64,000 nt of DNA. Source: Hymenobacter aerilatus. Its GTDB lineage: Bacteria; Bacteroidota; Bacteroidia; Cytophagales; Hymenobacteraceae. Below are positions 7,548 to 13,922 of the stretch, piece after piece. Made by a program: the position numbers and the translations under genes. The notes beneath the pieces were generated by a model, which did no database searches, was not told where the DNA came from, and was given only the letters and a program-made list of their open reading frames with translations. Where the stretch lies: positions 2,336,501 to 2,400,500 of the forward strand of contig NZ_CP095053.1 of the NCBI RefSeq assembly GCF_022921095.1, in the 5' to 3' direction. How positions within the stretch are numbered: position 1 is the stretch's first letter; every line of letters begins with the position of its first letter.

Positions 7548-7850
7548 ATGGAAGTATACAGCAAACAAGAGTTGGCCCCGTGGCTCAAACAGATTGAGCA
7601 TTTGACCCAGCAAGTACAGGAGCTAGTGGCCGCCCGGCCCGATTGGATACCGGCCGAGGAGGCACAGGCCCTTACCGGCCGCAGTCGTGCATGGTTCTAC
7701 ATGGGGCGTACGGCGGGCACACTGCCTATTACTATGTTGCCCCGCGCCAAAGGCAGTCGGCGCGTCATGTACTCGCGCAAGGATTGTATAGCTTACGGAA
7801 TCAAACACCGTATTTTACCGCCATGGTACCCGGGGGAAATGCCCAAGTAA
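7548..7850 (+). CDS. Second excisionase-like HTH protein
   Basis: 100 residues with the same plan as the protein at 2297: an N-terminal helix containing LKQIEHLTQQVQEL, then a winged helix with WIPAEEAQALTGRSRAWFYM as HTH and RRVMYSRKDCIAYGI as wing and last helix. This is the excisionase/HTH_17 arrangement, used for excision control or transcription in mobile elements. It is preceded by about 90 AT-rich bases, probably its promoter. It could be the true directionality factor while the 2297 protein controls replication, or the reverse. Confidence 0.6.
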   Translation: MEVYSKQELAPWLKQIEHLTQQVQELVAARPDWIPAEEAQALTGRSRAWFYMGRTAGTLPITMLPRAKGSRRVMYSRKDCIAYGIKHRILPPWYPGEMPK

Positions 7851-7915
7851 AGCAGAGATATACCCTTTAGACCTATGGCGCTAGAAGCGTCGATGCATGA
7901 AGTACTTTTAAGGCT

Positions 7916-8122
7916 ATGAGCGACAAATTATACAGAAGAATACTCTGCCTACTGCTAGTTGGAGCCTTGTTTATTGCTTATCAATGGTCAAACAATGGGC
8001 GCTATCATAGGGTAGGAGATTCCGGCTTATTCGACTCACGAACAGGTGAGGTATATATAATGAAACCGGATGCCGATATAAAGGGCTGGCACTGGGAACG
8101 GGTCACAAAGCCTGTAGAATAG
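7916..8122 (+). CDS. Small membrane-anchored hypothetical protein
   Basis: Not recognised. 68 residues with one N-terminal transmembrane helix (ILCLLLVGALFIAYQW) and a hydrophilic tail containing GDSGLFDSRTGEVYIM, a strand pattern often seen at the end of small phage and element proteins that display a Lys/Tyr-rich tail outside. About 20 bases after the stop a weak hairpin (CCCGCT/AGTGGG) may terminate it. Confidence 0.5.
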   Translation: MSDKLYRRILCLLLVGALFIAYQWSNNGRYHRVGDSGLFDSRTGEVYIMKPDADIKGWHWERVTKPVE

Positions 8123-8217
8123 GAGAGCCAATAAAGCAGAAACCCGCTAGATAGTCCAGTGGGCTTCTCTCTTATCTACTTCTAATCGGCGTAAAACGGT
8201 GCCGATTGATTAGGCCT

Positions 8218-8517
8218 CTATGCCTTTAGCTCTTGCCAATAGGCGCCGCGGCCTATGGTGAAAGTATACGTAATACCATTATGCGTAATGGCTGCGGGTA
8301 CACCCAGTAGATCAGTATTTAGTTGCCCAATCTGCACACCATCCACATAGAACAGGGTGGTAACGTGGTGTGGATGTCTGACGGGCTCAGGATTGTAGCG
8401 GAATTGAGTCCCCGCGGCCCCGCACCATACGATACCGCAGTAGTTCTCTTGGCCCTCGGCGTTTCTGCCTGGTCCATTGCCCGTCAGTACGGTTGAGAAA
8501 GATGCAGCTGCCACCAT
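8218..8517 (-). CDS. Hypothetical protein, downstream member of a tandem paralogue pair
   Basis: Not recognised. 99 residues, closely parallel to the gene just upstream: both have SFS..L.GNGP, a CG(I/V)xW..GA.GT(Q/E)F(R/K)YNP block, F..DGVQIGQL and a T(Y/F)xFT ending, which suggests a small beta-rich domain. The start codon ATG 8517 overlaps the TAA of the upstream gene by one base (TAATG), so translation is probably coupled. There is no signal peptide. The pair arose by tandem duplication and has since diverged. Confidence 0.65.
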   Translation of the reverse strand: MVAAASFSTVLTGNGPGRNAEGQENYCGIVWCGAAGTQFRYNPEPVRHPHHVTTLFYVDGVQIGQLNTDLLGVPAAITHNGITYTFTIGRGAYWQELKA

Positions 8518-8813
8518 TAGGTTAAATCCGTGCGGAAAGGGTAGCGGCCGCTGGGCGTAAAGTAATAGGTCATGCCCTTATATGTGACAGCGCACAACTC
8601 GCCACTCAGGTTCGCGTCGAGCTGCCCAATTTGCACACCGTCTATGAATAGCCAACGACAGCAGTAGCCAGCAACATCGTTTGGGATGGGATTGTACTTG
8701 AACTCAGTGCCGGGAGCACCGGACCAATGCACACCGCACAGGTTGTCTTGGTTCTCCGCATATTGATACGGTCCATTGCCAGGCAGAGAGGCAGAAAAGG
8801 AGGGATTTGCCAT
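8517..8813 (-). CDS. Hypothetical protein, upstream member of a tandem paralogue pair
   Basis: Not recognised. 98 residues from ATG 8813 (MANPSFSASLPGNGPYQYAE); the frame is open further upstream to 8876, but that extension reads as random sequence. It shares motifs with the following gene: CGVHWSGAPGTEFKYNP, LFIDGVQIGQL and MTYYFTP. The sequence just before the start (TATCTTTA, six bases from ATG) resembles a TAnnTTTG box, so the transcript may have almost no leader. Conserved Gly and aromatic positions suggest a small beta-sheet domain. Confidence 0.65.
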   Translation of the reverse strand: MANPSFSASLPGNGPYQYAENQDNLCGVHWSGAPGTEFKYNPIPNDVAGYCCRWLFIDGVQIGQLDANLSGELCAVTYKGMTYYFTPSGRYPFRTDLT

Positions 8814-8948
8814 AGAGTAAAGATACCCATTTACGGCCTGAAAAATGGCCGGTAGGGGCCACCACGCACCGAGCAAAACTATATTCCGGCTGCCCTATGC
8901 TTTGTGGTCAATTCTTTGTAGCATAGCGCCCTATATCAACGATACGCT

Positions 8949-9209
8949 ATGAAAAAACTACTACTATTCTGCTCCCTGTTACTGGCAGGCAGCACTGGCG
9001 CCACCAGCGTAGCTACTGCTACCTATGCTACGGCCTCCGGCATCGAGGCCAGGGCCGCCACCGTGTATATCTGCAACAATGGCAAAACAGCCGTGTACCA
9101 TAGTGGTATGGATTGTTCAGCTATGAAGCGCTGTACCCATGAGACGGTGACAACGACGGAAGCCAAGGCCCAGGGTGCTGGGAAACGTCGGTGTATGAAG
9201 TGCTTTTGA
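8949..9209 (+). CDS. Small secreted cysteine protein
   Basis: 86 residues with a signal peptide (MKKLLLFCSLLLAGSTGATS) and a compact Cys domain: VYICNNGKTAVYHSGMDCSA, then MKRCTHE, and a final RRCMKCF. The spacing C...YH...DC..M..C...A...G...C..C is a pattern I have seen in many short Bacteroidota proteins, probably a disulfide- or zinc-stabilised fold, but I know of no established function. It is followed after 3 bases by a lipoprotein gene and probably forms a pair with it. Confidence 0.7.
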   Translation: MKKLLLFCSLLLAGSTGATSVATATYATASGIEARAATVYICNNGKTAVYHSGMDCSAMKRCTHETVTTTEAKAQGAGKRRCMKCF

Positions 9210-9212
9210 GAT

Positions 9213-9605
9213 ATGAGAAGAGGAACAATTATAACAGTGGGGCTCCTGTGCTTCTCCTGTAGCCACTCTACTGATGAACAGGCCGCCAAATCTAGCAAGC
9301 GACAAACCGCACCGGGCGCGGCCGTAAATATTCAAGAGCTAATGTATTACTCGCATGGAGAACTAGACGCCGTTTCAGCGAAGTACAACATAGGCCGCGA
9401 CACCGTATTGGGCATCATGACAGAATTTGAGCAGCGCCATTATTCTCCCTTCTCCTCAGATTCGGCGCGGCAATTACAGCGCCCTGGTAACACCATATCA
9501 AAGGAATTATCAATACGCTACCAGATACCATGCTCAACAGTCGGGAATATCATATATGATATCAAGGCCCTTACGATCATTAATGAACCTTCATCAAAGG
9601 AATAA
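9213..9605 (+). CDS. Putative lipoprotein with two HTH-like repeats
   Basis: Not recognised. 130 residues. The N-terminus MRRGTIITVGLLCFSCSHST reads as a lipoprotein signal with Cys near position 16. The mature part contains two similar segments, LDAVSAKYNIGRDTVLGIM (about 52-70) and LSIRYQIPCSTVGNIIYDIK (about 98-117), each patterned like a helix-turn-helix although the protein is predicted to be exported. It starts 3 bases after the secreted Cys protein. It could be a periplasmic binding module that only mimics an HTH. Confidence 0.6.
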   Translation: MRRGTIITVGLLCFSCSHSTDEQAAKSSKRQTAPGAAVNIQELMYYSHGELDAVSAKYNIGRDTVLGIMTEFEQRHYSPFSSDSARQLQRPGNTISKELSIRYQIPCSTVGNIIYDIKALTIINEPSSKE

Positions 9606-9614
9606 TTATGCATC

Positions 9615-10268
9615 ATGGAATCGACCACAAATTCTAGCGATAATCAATTAGAGCACGTCCTAACCCAGTTGCAATCTTGCGACCAAAGAATTAAAGACGT
9701 TGCAAAGTACATGGTTGCTGAAGCAGTACTTTTCCCCATGGATTTGCTGACAAGCGCTGTCTTGAATCGATCTTTGGCAATGCTAAACGGGTTTATCTTA
9801 TTGATGCGAGGCAACAATTCGCTGACAGCTTTGCATCTTGTTCGTTTGCAACTAGACAGCTTATTGCGGTACTCTGCCGCTTGGCTTGTAAGCGAGCCAC
9901 ACTCATTTGCCAATGAGGTATTAGCGGGCAAATCAATAAAGACATTGAAGGACCGTACAGGGTCCTGTATGCAGGATTGGTACTTAGTTAATGAATTAGC
10001 CAAAGAATATGATTGGGTCAAACCCGTGTATCAAGCTACCTCCGGATATATTCATTTAAGTGAGAAGCACTACCATTCTTCTACGAGAAGGAAAGAGGGA
10101 GCAGATGACACAATAGAAACAGTGATAAGCAGTGACGACCCATTTATACCTCAATACTTGAAGATAGAAGCAACTGAAGCGATGATTGAAATTACCAATC
10201 AAATTTGCAACTACGCCTTTGGCTGGGCAGACACCAAGCATGGTAACGGTCCAGTAGGCGAACAGTAG
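9615..10268 (+). CDS. Hypothetical all-helical protein, HEPN-like
   Basis: Not assigned to a named family. 217 residues, all-helical by pattern, low in GC. The segments SLTALHLVRLQLDSLLRYSA and VYQATSGYIHLSEKHYHSST resemble a group of uncharacterised bacterial proteins with a HEPN-like helical bundle; the second carries conserved-looking His residues. HEPN proteins often act in abortive infection or toxin systems, but the RxxxxH nuclease motif is not evident here. It is the first of several AT-rich cargo genes of the element. Confidence 0.5.
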   Translation: MESTTNSSDNQLEHVLTQLQSCDQRIKDVAKYMVAEAVLFPMDLLTSAVLNRSLAMLNGFILLMRGNNSLTALHLVRLQLDSLLRYSAAWLVSEPHSFANEVLAGKSIKTLKDRTGSCMQDWYLVNELAKEYDWVKPVYQATSGYIHLSEKHYHSSTRRKEGADDTIETVISSDDPFIPQYLKIEATEAMIEITNQICNYAFGWADTKHGNGPVGEQ

Positions 10269-10390
10269 ATAATATTGGCTGTAAATATCATATAGCTCCC
10301 GTTTATCCATAGTTATAGGTTTATTTGCTTTCTTAGATAAAATGAGTCTATCTACCACCTTAAATTTTTCTTTTCAATCTAGATAACACC

Positions 10391-11236
10391 ATGAGCTTCA
10401 ACCCCTATGATTTCTATTTCTCGTACGGATTGTATCAAAAAACACCTTTCAATGAGGAGAATTTTGAGGATCTATTCAATCTAGTATTTTCAGGAAAAAG
10501 ACAAGATTTATATTGCCCATATTGCCAAAGAGAGACAGTCTTTTCCCCAAATCCCAGAAGGGAAAAAAAGGATAATAGCCCGTATGCCCCCAGCAGCGAT
10601 ATATATACTTTCAGTGATTTTAAGGAAAAATTTGATTTTAGATATTTCCATAATGGAAAAAGATTCGAGATAAGCTACAAGTGCACGAGGGAACAGTATT
10701 TAGATCACATTATTTATTTCCAGATGATAATTACCGATAGCGCTATTATGAAAATTGGTCAGTATCCATCTATAGCTGATTTGGGCGCACAGGATATAAA
10801 AATTTATGAGTCTGTTCTGCCGAAGAATTACTATAGAGAGTTAAGCAAGGCAATAGGATTATTTTCTCATGGTATTGGTATTGGGTCATTCGTATACATG
10901 AGAAGGATATTTGAACAATTGATATTTGATACATATGATGAATATAAAAGTGATATAAATATAGAATATGAAGATTTTAAAAAAATGAAAATGAATAATA
11001 AGATAGAAATTTTGAATAGCTTTCTACCCAAAAGTTTAGTTGAAAGAAAAGCATTATATGGAGTACTGAGCAAAGGTATTCATGAATTGGATGAAGATAT
11101 TTGTAGGGATAGTTTTCCTATAATAAGAGCTGGTATCGAATTTATACTTGACGAAAAAATTAGGCAAATTGAACAGAAACGCAAAGAGGAAAAGTTTAAC
11201 AAGGATTTTGCTTCTCTAATTAAAAAGCTAAGCTAA
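10391..11236 (+). CDS. Very AT-rich cargo protein with zinc ribbon and helical domain
   Basis: 281 residues. An N-terminal zinc-ribbon-like part has CPYC near residue 43 and a later single Cys (YKCTREQ) near 98. The C-terminal part is helical with the striking phrases KIGQYPSIADL, HGIGIGSFVYMRRIFEQLIF, LPKSLVERKALYGVLSKGIH and ELDEDICRDSFPII. I recall these phrases as conserved in a widespread family of uncharacterised proteins in accessory regions. The codons are AT-rich (many AAA, ATA, AAT), unlike the host, so it was acquired recently. A role in defence is plausible from family and location but not shown. A strong terminator follows 14 bases after the stop. Confidence 0.65.
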   Translation: MSFNPYDFYFSYGLYQKTPFNEENFEDLFNLVFSGKRQDLYCPYCQRETVFSPNPRREKKDNSPYAPSSDIYTFSDFKEKFDFRYFHNGKRFEISYKCTREQYLDHIIYFQMIITDSAIMKIGQYPSIADLGAQDIKIYESVLPKNYYRELSKAIGLFSHGIGIGSFVYMRRIFEQLIFDTYDEYKSDINIEYEDFKKMKMNNKIEILNSFLPKSLVERKALYGVLSKGIHELDEDICRDSFPIIRAGIEFILDEKIRQIEQKRKEEKFNKDFASLIKKLS

Positions 11237-11250
11237 AGCAAAGATGTAAT

Positions 11251-11284
11251 AAAAAAGCTCCAGCCTGTAGGCTGGAGCTTTTTT
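11251..11284. terminator. Strong bidirectional terminator
   Basis: AAAAAAGCTCCAGCC at 11251-11265, loop TGTA, and GGCTGGAGCTTTTTT at 11270-11284 form a perfect 15-bp hairpin with A and T tracts. It separates the convergent genes 10391-11236 and 11304-11516. Confidence 0.95.
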
Positions 11285-11303
11285 ATTAATATCAGGGAAC
11301 GTA

Positions 11304-11516
11304 CTACGAATACATTAGACTGCACTCGCGTTGCCAACTCATTATAAAAGGATGAAGCTGTGCTACACTTAGGCCAAATATTAATAACACATCGTCTTCG
11401 CTCATACCCTCATCAAGTGCATCTAAAGCTGCCCAAGCTTGAAACTTAAGCGTTGTCTCTTGATTAAACTTAAAATCTGAGAGCATACCCAATGTTATCT
11501 GATCTCCCGTTTTCAT
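11304..11516 (-). CDS. Small hypothetical protein, partner of the upstream gene
   Basis: Not recognised. 70 residues, acidic, all-helical, ending in SVAQLHPFIMSWQ. Its ATG overlaps the stop of the 247-residue gene by four bases (ATGA), so the two are translated together. A small acidic protein behind a larger one would fit an immunity or antitoxin partner; this is inference only. Transcription ends at the bidirectional terminator. Confidence 0.6.
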   Translation of the reverse strand: MKTGDQITLGMLSDFKFNQETTLKFQAWAALDALDEGMSEDDVLLIFGLSVAQLHPFIMSWQRECSLMYS

Positions 11517-12256
11517 GGCTTTGGACTAAGATACTCTTCAAATCTAACCACTTGTTGTTGATTATACAAATTTAATTCACCATGCCATATAGAACCTATT
11601 AGCAGACCTTTCAATGCGGGTACTGACCCCCATTGCCAGATAGGGAAAGGTTGACCAGGGCTTTGTGTGAAGTGTCTGCCTACCTGTCTTTGTAGGGCTT
11701 TTATGACGCTTTCCGGCTGTAGATTGAGCCGACTCGCTCTTGTTAACATGTCATCTAATTCTTCCTGATCTACAGCAGAGAATCCAGCTTTAGCCCACAC
11801 GTATCCACCCACTTCCAACGAAGCACATGTTTCGATAGTTCGAACCTGCAAAATTTTATACTGTTTGTATAATGCTCCGTTAATCACACGAGACAGATTC
11901 ATGTTTTGCAATGCACCAGGAAGACAGAGATAATCGTGATGTGCTACGAGTTGACCATCACGATTACTCAATCGGCGTTCGAGTATCAGTTTTTCTCGAT
12001 TATTAAAGATAGCTTCATATTCCATCGTAAGAAGATCACCATTTATATATCCATCTGAAAATTCCCACTTGATAGTCTGCCACTCAAAGCCAAAGGTTCT
12101 AGCAGCATCGTTTAAATCCAATGCTAATTTCTCAAAATCACTATCAGGGAGAAACGCTTGGACATTCTGAATGATGGATTCATCACTTGCGTTCCTCGTT
12201 CCAGTTATTTTAACCCCGTAACTGCGAAGGTTAGCCAATGTTTCCTCATTAAACAT
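11513..12256 (-). CDS. Hypothetical protein, possible toxin or effector-type fold
   Basis: Not recognised. 247 residues, no signal peptide. The middle contains INGALYKQYKILQVRTIETC, then LEVGGYVWAKAGFSA, a Gly-Gly-Tyr-x-Trp-Ala-x-x-Gly-Phe phrase that I have seen in hypothetical phage and polymorphic-toxin proteins without being able to name the domain. A following segment (WQWGSVPALKGLLIGSIWHG) is aromatic and hydrophobic. It is the last gene of the element before the tRNA cluster and is coupled to the small acidic gene downstream. GC content is moderate to low. Confidence 0.6.
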   Translation of the reverse strand: MFNEETLANLRSYGVKITGTRNASDESIIQNVQAFLPDSDFEKLALDLNDAARTFGFEWQTIKWEFSDGYINGDLLTMEYEAIFNNREKLILERRLSNRDGQLVAHHDYLCLPGALQNMNLSRVINGALYKQYKILQVRTIETCASLEVGGYVWAKAGFSAVDQEELDDMLTRASRLNLQPESVIKALQRQVGRHFTQSPGQPFPIWQWGSVPALKGLLIGSIWHGELNLYNQQQVVRFEEYLSPKP

Positions 12257-12333
12257 ATTAGTATAATAGTATATATATCATATAAGGTAGAGGGGTAAGA
12301 TGTAGGCACCAACGTGGGCACCGCCAACATAAA

Positions 12334-12361
12334 AGCCACTTAGCTAGCGAGCTAAGTGGCT
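12334..12361 (-). terminator. Terminator hairpin downstream of tRNA-Arg
   Basis: AGCCACTTAGCT (12334-12345) and AGCTAAGTGGCT (12350-12361) form a perfect 12-bp stem with a four-base loop. Read leftward it is followed by a T tract (complement of the AAA at 12331-12333), as expected for the end of the tRNA transcript. Confidence 0.85.
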
Positions 12362-12372
12362 GATAATCAGTG

Positions 12373-12446
12373 TGACCCCGATGTGATTCGAACACATGAC
12401 CGGCTGCTTAGAAGGCAGCTGCTCTATCCAGCTGAGCTACGGGACC
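12373..12446 (-). tRNA. tRNA-Arg (anticodon UCU)
   Basis: 74 nt. The acceptor arm GGTCCCG/CGGGGTC (one G-U) is followed by D-arm GTAGCTCAGCTGG. The anticodon stem GCTGC/GCAGC encloses loop CTTCTAA with anticodon TCT, and the T-loop is GTTCGAATC. CCA is not encoded. Its 3' end faces the mobile element, which makes this gene the best candidate for the integration site. Confidence 0.95.
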
Positions 12447-12455
12447 AAAAACAAA

Positions 12456-12489
12456 AAGCCGGCCGTCCGGCTAGGTGGACGGCCGGCTT
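12456..12489 (-). terminator. Hairpin between tRNA-Pro and tRNA-Arg
   Basis: AAGCCGGCCGTCC (12456-12468) pairs perfectly with GGACGGCCGGCTT (12477-12489). Read leftward it is followed by a T-rich run, so it looks like a terminator of the tRNA-Pro gene, or a processing hairpin. Confidence 0.8.
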
Positions 12490-12498
12490 CCGCACGGG

Positions 12499-12572
12499 TC
12501 GGGGTGGCAGGATTCGAACCTGCGGCCTCCTGCTCCCAAAGCAGGCGCGATACCGGGCTACGCTACACCCCG
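12499..12572 (-). tRNA. tRNA-Pro (anticodon UGG)
   Basis: 74 nt. The acceptor stem is CGGGGTG/CACCCCG. The anticodon stem CCTGC/GCAGG encloses loop TTTGGGA with anticodon TGG, and the T-loop is GTTCGAATC. CCA is not encoded. Confidence 0.95.
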
Positions 12573-12574
12573 AA

Positions 12575-12654
12575 AAGAATTATGAATTAATGACTAGCAA
12601 TTAAAACGGGATCTGGCAGACCAGATGACTTTTAATTATTAATTCACAATTCTT
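12575..12654. repeat. Imperfect inverted repeat between tRNA genes
   Basis: AAGAATTATGAATTAAT followed by GACTAGC and AATTAAAA (12575-12606) is inverted as TTTTAATT, ATTAATTCACAATTCTT (12630-12654). The arms differ mainly by the seven-base insert GACTAGC. A small hairpin ATCTGG/CCAGAT lies in the centre. It is probably a terminator region or a small non-coding repeat. Confidence 0.65.
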
Positions 12655-12664
12655 AATAATGAGC

Positions 12665-12754
<90 letters not shown>

Positions 12755-12878
12755 AGAAGACGGCTATTCCGTCTGAATGGTGCGCAAATATACGACTGGA
12801 ATGGAGAAATCAAGCATTTTCAAAAAATATCTTCTTCTCAGCAGCGTTGTGAAGAAGACTGCGCTACCCGGCAAAAGC

Positions 12879-12886
12879 TATCTTTG
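12879..12886 (+). promoter_or_regulatory. TAnnTTTG promoter box
   Basis: TATCTTTG is a perfect Bacteroidota -7 box in the 196-base gap before the VWA gene. No TTG lies at the standard distance upstream. Transcription would begin near 12892, where a short ORF starts. Confidence 0.45.
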
Positions 12887-12891
12887 CTGGC

Positions 12892-12954
12892 ATGAGTGAA
12901 ACAAGGGCAACCCGTTATCAAATGACACCCAACAGTTTGGGTACTATTCTATGA
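12892..12954 (+). CDS. Possible 20-codon leader peptide coupled to the VWA gene
   Basis: ATG at 12892, 20 codons (MSETRATRYQMTPNSLGTIL), then TGA at 12952-12954, which overlaps the ATG of the VWA gene (ATGA). Its ATG lies at about the expected transcription start of the 12879 box, so it could be read from a leaderless mRNA. It may be chance; no conservation can be checked here. Confidence 0.3.
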   Translation: MSETRATRYQMTPNSLGTIL

Positions 12955-13922
12955 GTTGGGCCTACCCTCTAAGCTGGCCCGAACTGACGGCGCTGCTGGC
13001 CTTTCTTTTTTTGTATGTGGGCTATGCTGTACGTACGTGGCGCCTGGCTGCGCCTCTGCAACAGCGCGGCTGGCGGTTAGGCTGGAAGCTAATGCTGCGC
13101 CTCACGTATTTCAGTTTGCTGTTGGTGGCGCTGCTCGGCCCGGCGTATGGCCTCACCCAACAACCCGTGCGCACGGCGGGCAAAGACGTGTGGCTCCTGC
13201 TGGACGTATCGCGCTCCATGGATGCCCCCGATGTGTCGCCTACCCGGTTGCTGAAGGCCCGGGCCGAGCTGAGTGAGTTAATTAACCGGTTTCAGGCCGA
13301 CCGTATTGGACTAATGGTGTTTGCGGCTGATGCCTTCGTGCAATGCCCGCTAACGTATGACCAGAGCGCGCTGCAATTGTTTGTGAATACCATCCAGACA
13401 AATTTATTGCCCGTTGGCACTACAGATCTGGCGCCGGCGTTGGATTTGGTACTGGCCCGACTAAACGCCACGCCCCAGCCCGTGGGAAGCCCGCCCCGGG
13501 CCACGGCGCTGGTATTAGTAAGCGACGGCGAAGACTTTGGGGAAAATTTAGAGCCTACAGTGCGCCAACTCACCCGCTCAAGCGTCCGGTTGTTTGCGGT
13601 GGGGGTAGGCACGCCCGAAGGAAGCCGCATTCCGCGTAAAGGGGGCTACGTGCGCGACGCCAATGGCCGCGATGCTGTGACGCGCCTGGAGCCAAAATCC
13701 CTGCGCCGCCTAGCTGAGCAAACCGGTGGACAGTATTTTGAGTTAACAGATCAACGCAATGAATTTCCGTTGCTCGTGAATGCGCTAAACCGGGTAGAAG
13801 GCCAAGCCGAGCAGGTTCGCACCGTATCGGTGGCCGACAACCGCTACCGCTACCCCTTGGCGCTGGCTTTACTGCTCTTAGGGCTCGACATCTTACTGAC
13901 TGTGAAAATAATTCGTCCGTGA
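12951..13922 (+). CDS. BatB-like membrane protein with von Willebrand A domain
   Basis: 323 residues. Two N-terminal transmembrane helices (about 10-30 and 48-68), then a periplasmic-type VWA domain with the metal-ion adhesion motif DVSRSM near residue 85, a Thr/Asp pair VGTTDLAPAL and SDGED near 190, and a C-terminal transmembrane helix (YPLALALLLLGLDILLTV). This is the BatA/BatB architecture of the Bacteroidota aerotolerance-type operons, which are linked elsewhere to MoxR chaperones. Here only one VWA gene is present, followed directly (GTGA overlap) by the TPR gene. MoxR, DUF58 and BatD are not adjacent. The precise role is unknown. Confidence 0.85.
   Translation: MSWAYPLSWPELTALLAFLFLYVGYAVRTWRLAAPLQQRGWRLGWKLMLRLTYFSLLLVALLGPAYGLTQQPVRTAGKDVWLLLDVSRSMDAPDVSPTRLLKARAELSELINRFQADRIGLMVFAADAFVQCPLTYDQSALQLFVNTIQTNLLPVGTTDLAPALDLVLARLNATPQPVGSPPRATALVLVSDGEDFGENLEPTVRQLTRSSVRLFAVGVGTPEGSRIPRKGGYVRDANGRDAVTRLEPKSLRRLAEQTGGQYFELTDQRNEFPLLVNALNRVEGQAEQVRTVSVADNRYRYPLALALLLLGLDILLTVKIIRP

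Noticed and set aside
1..12360. Conjugation or mobilisation genes
   Set aside because: I looked for relaxase, coupling protein and Tra homologues in the left element and found none in this window.
12356..12604. Open frames across the tRNA cluster
   Set aside because: They are antisense to tRNA-Arg and tRNA-Pro; the repeated phrase with FEPA is the usual artefact of translating tRNA genes.
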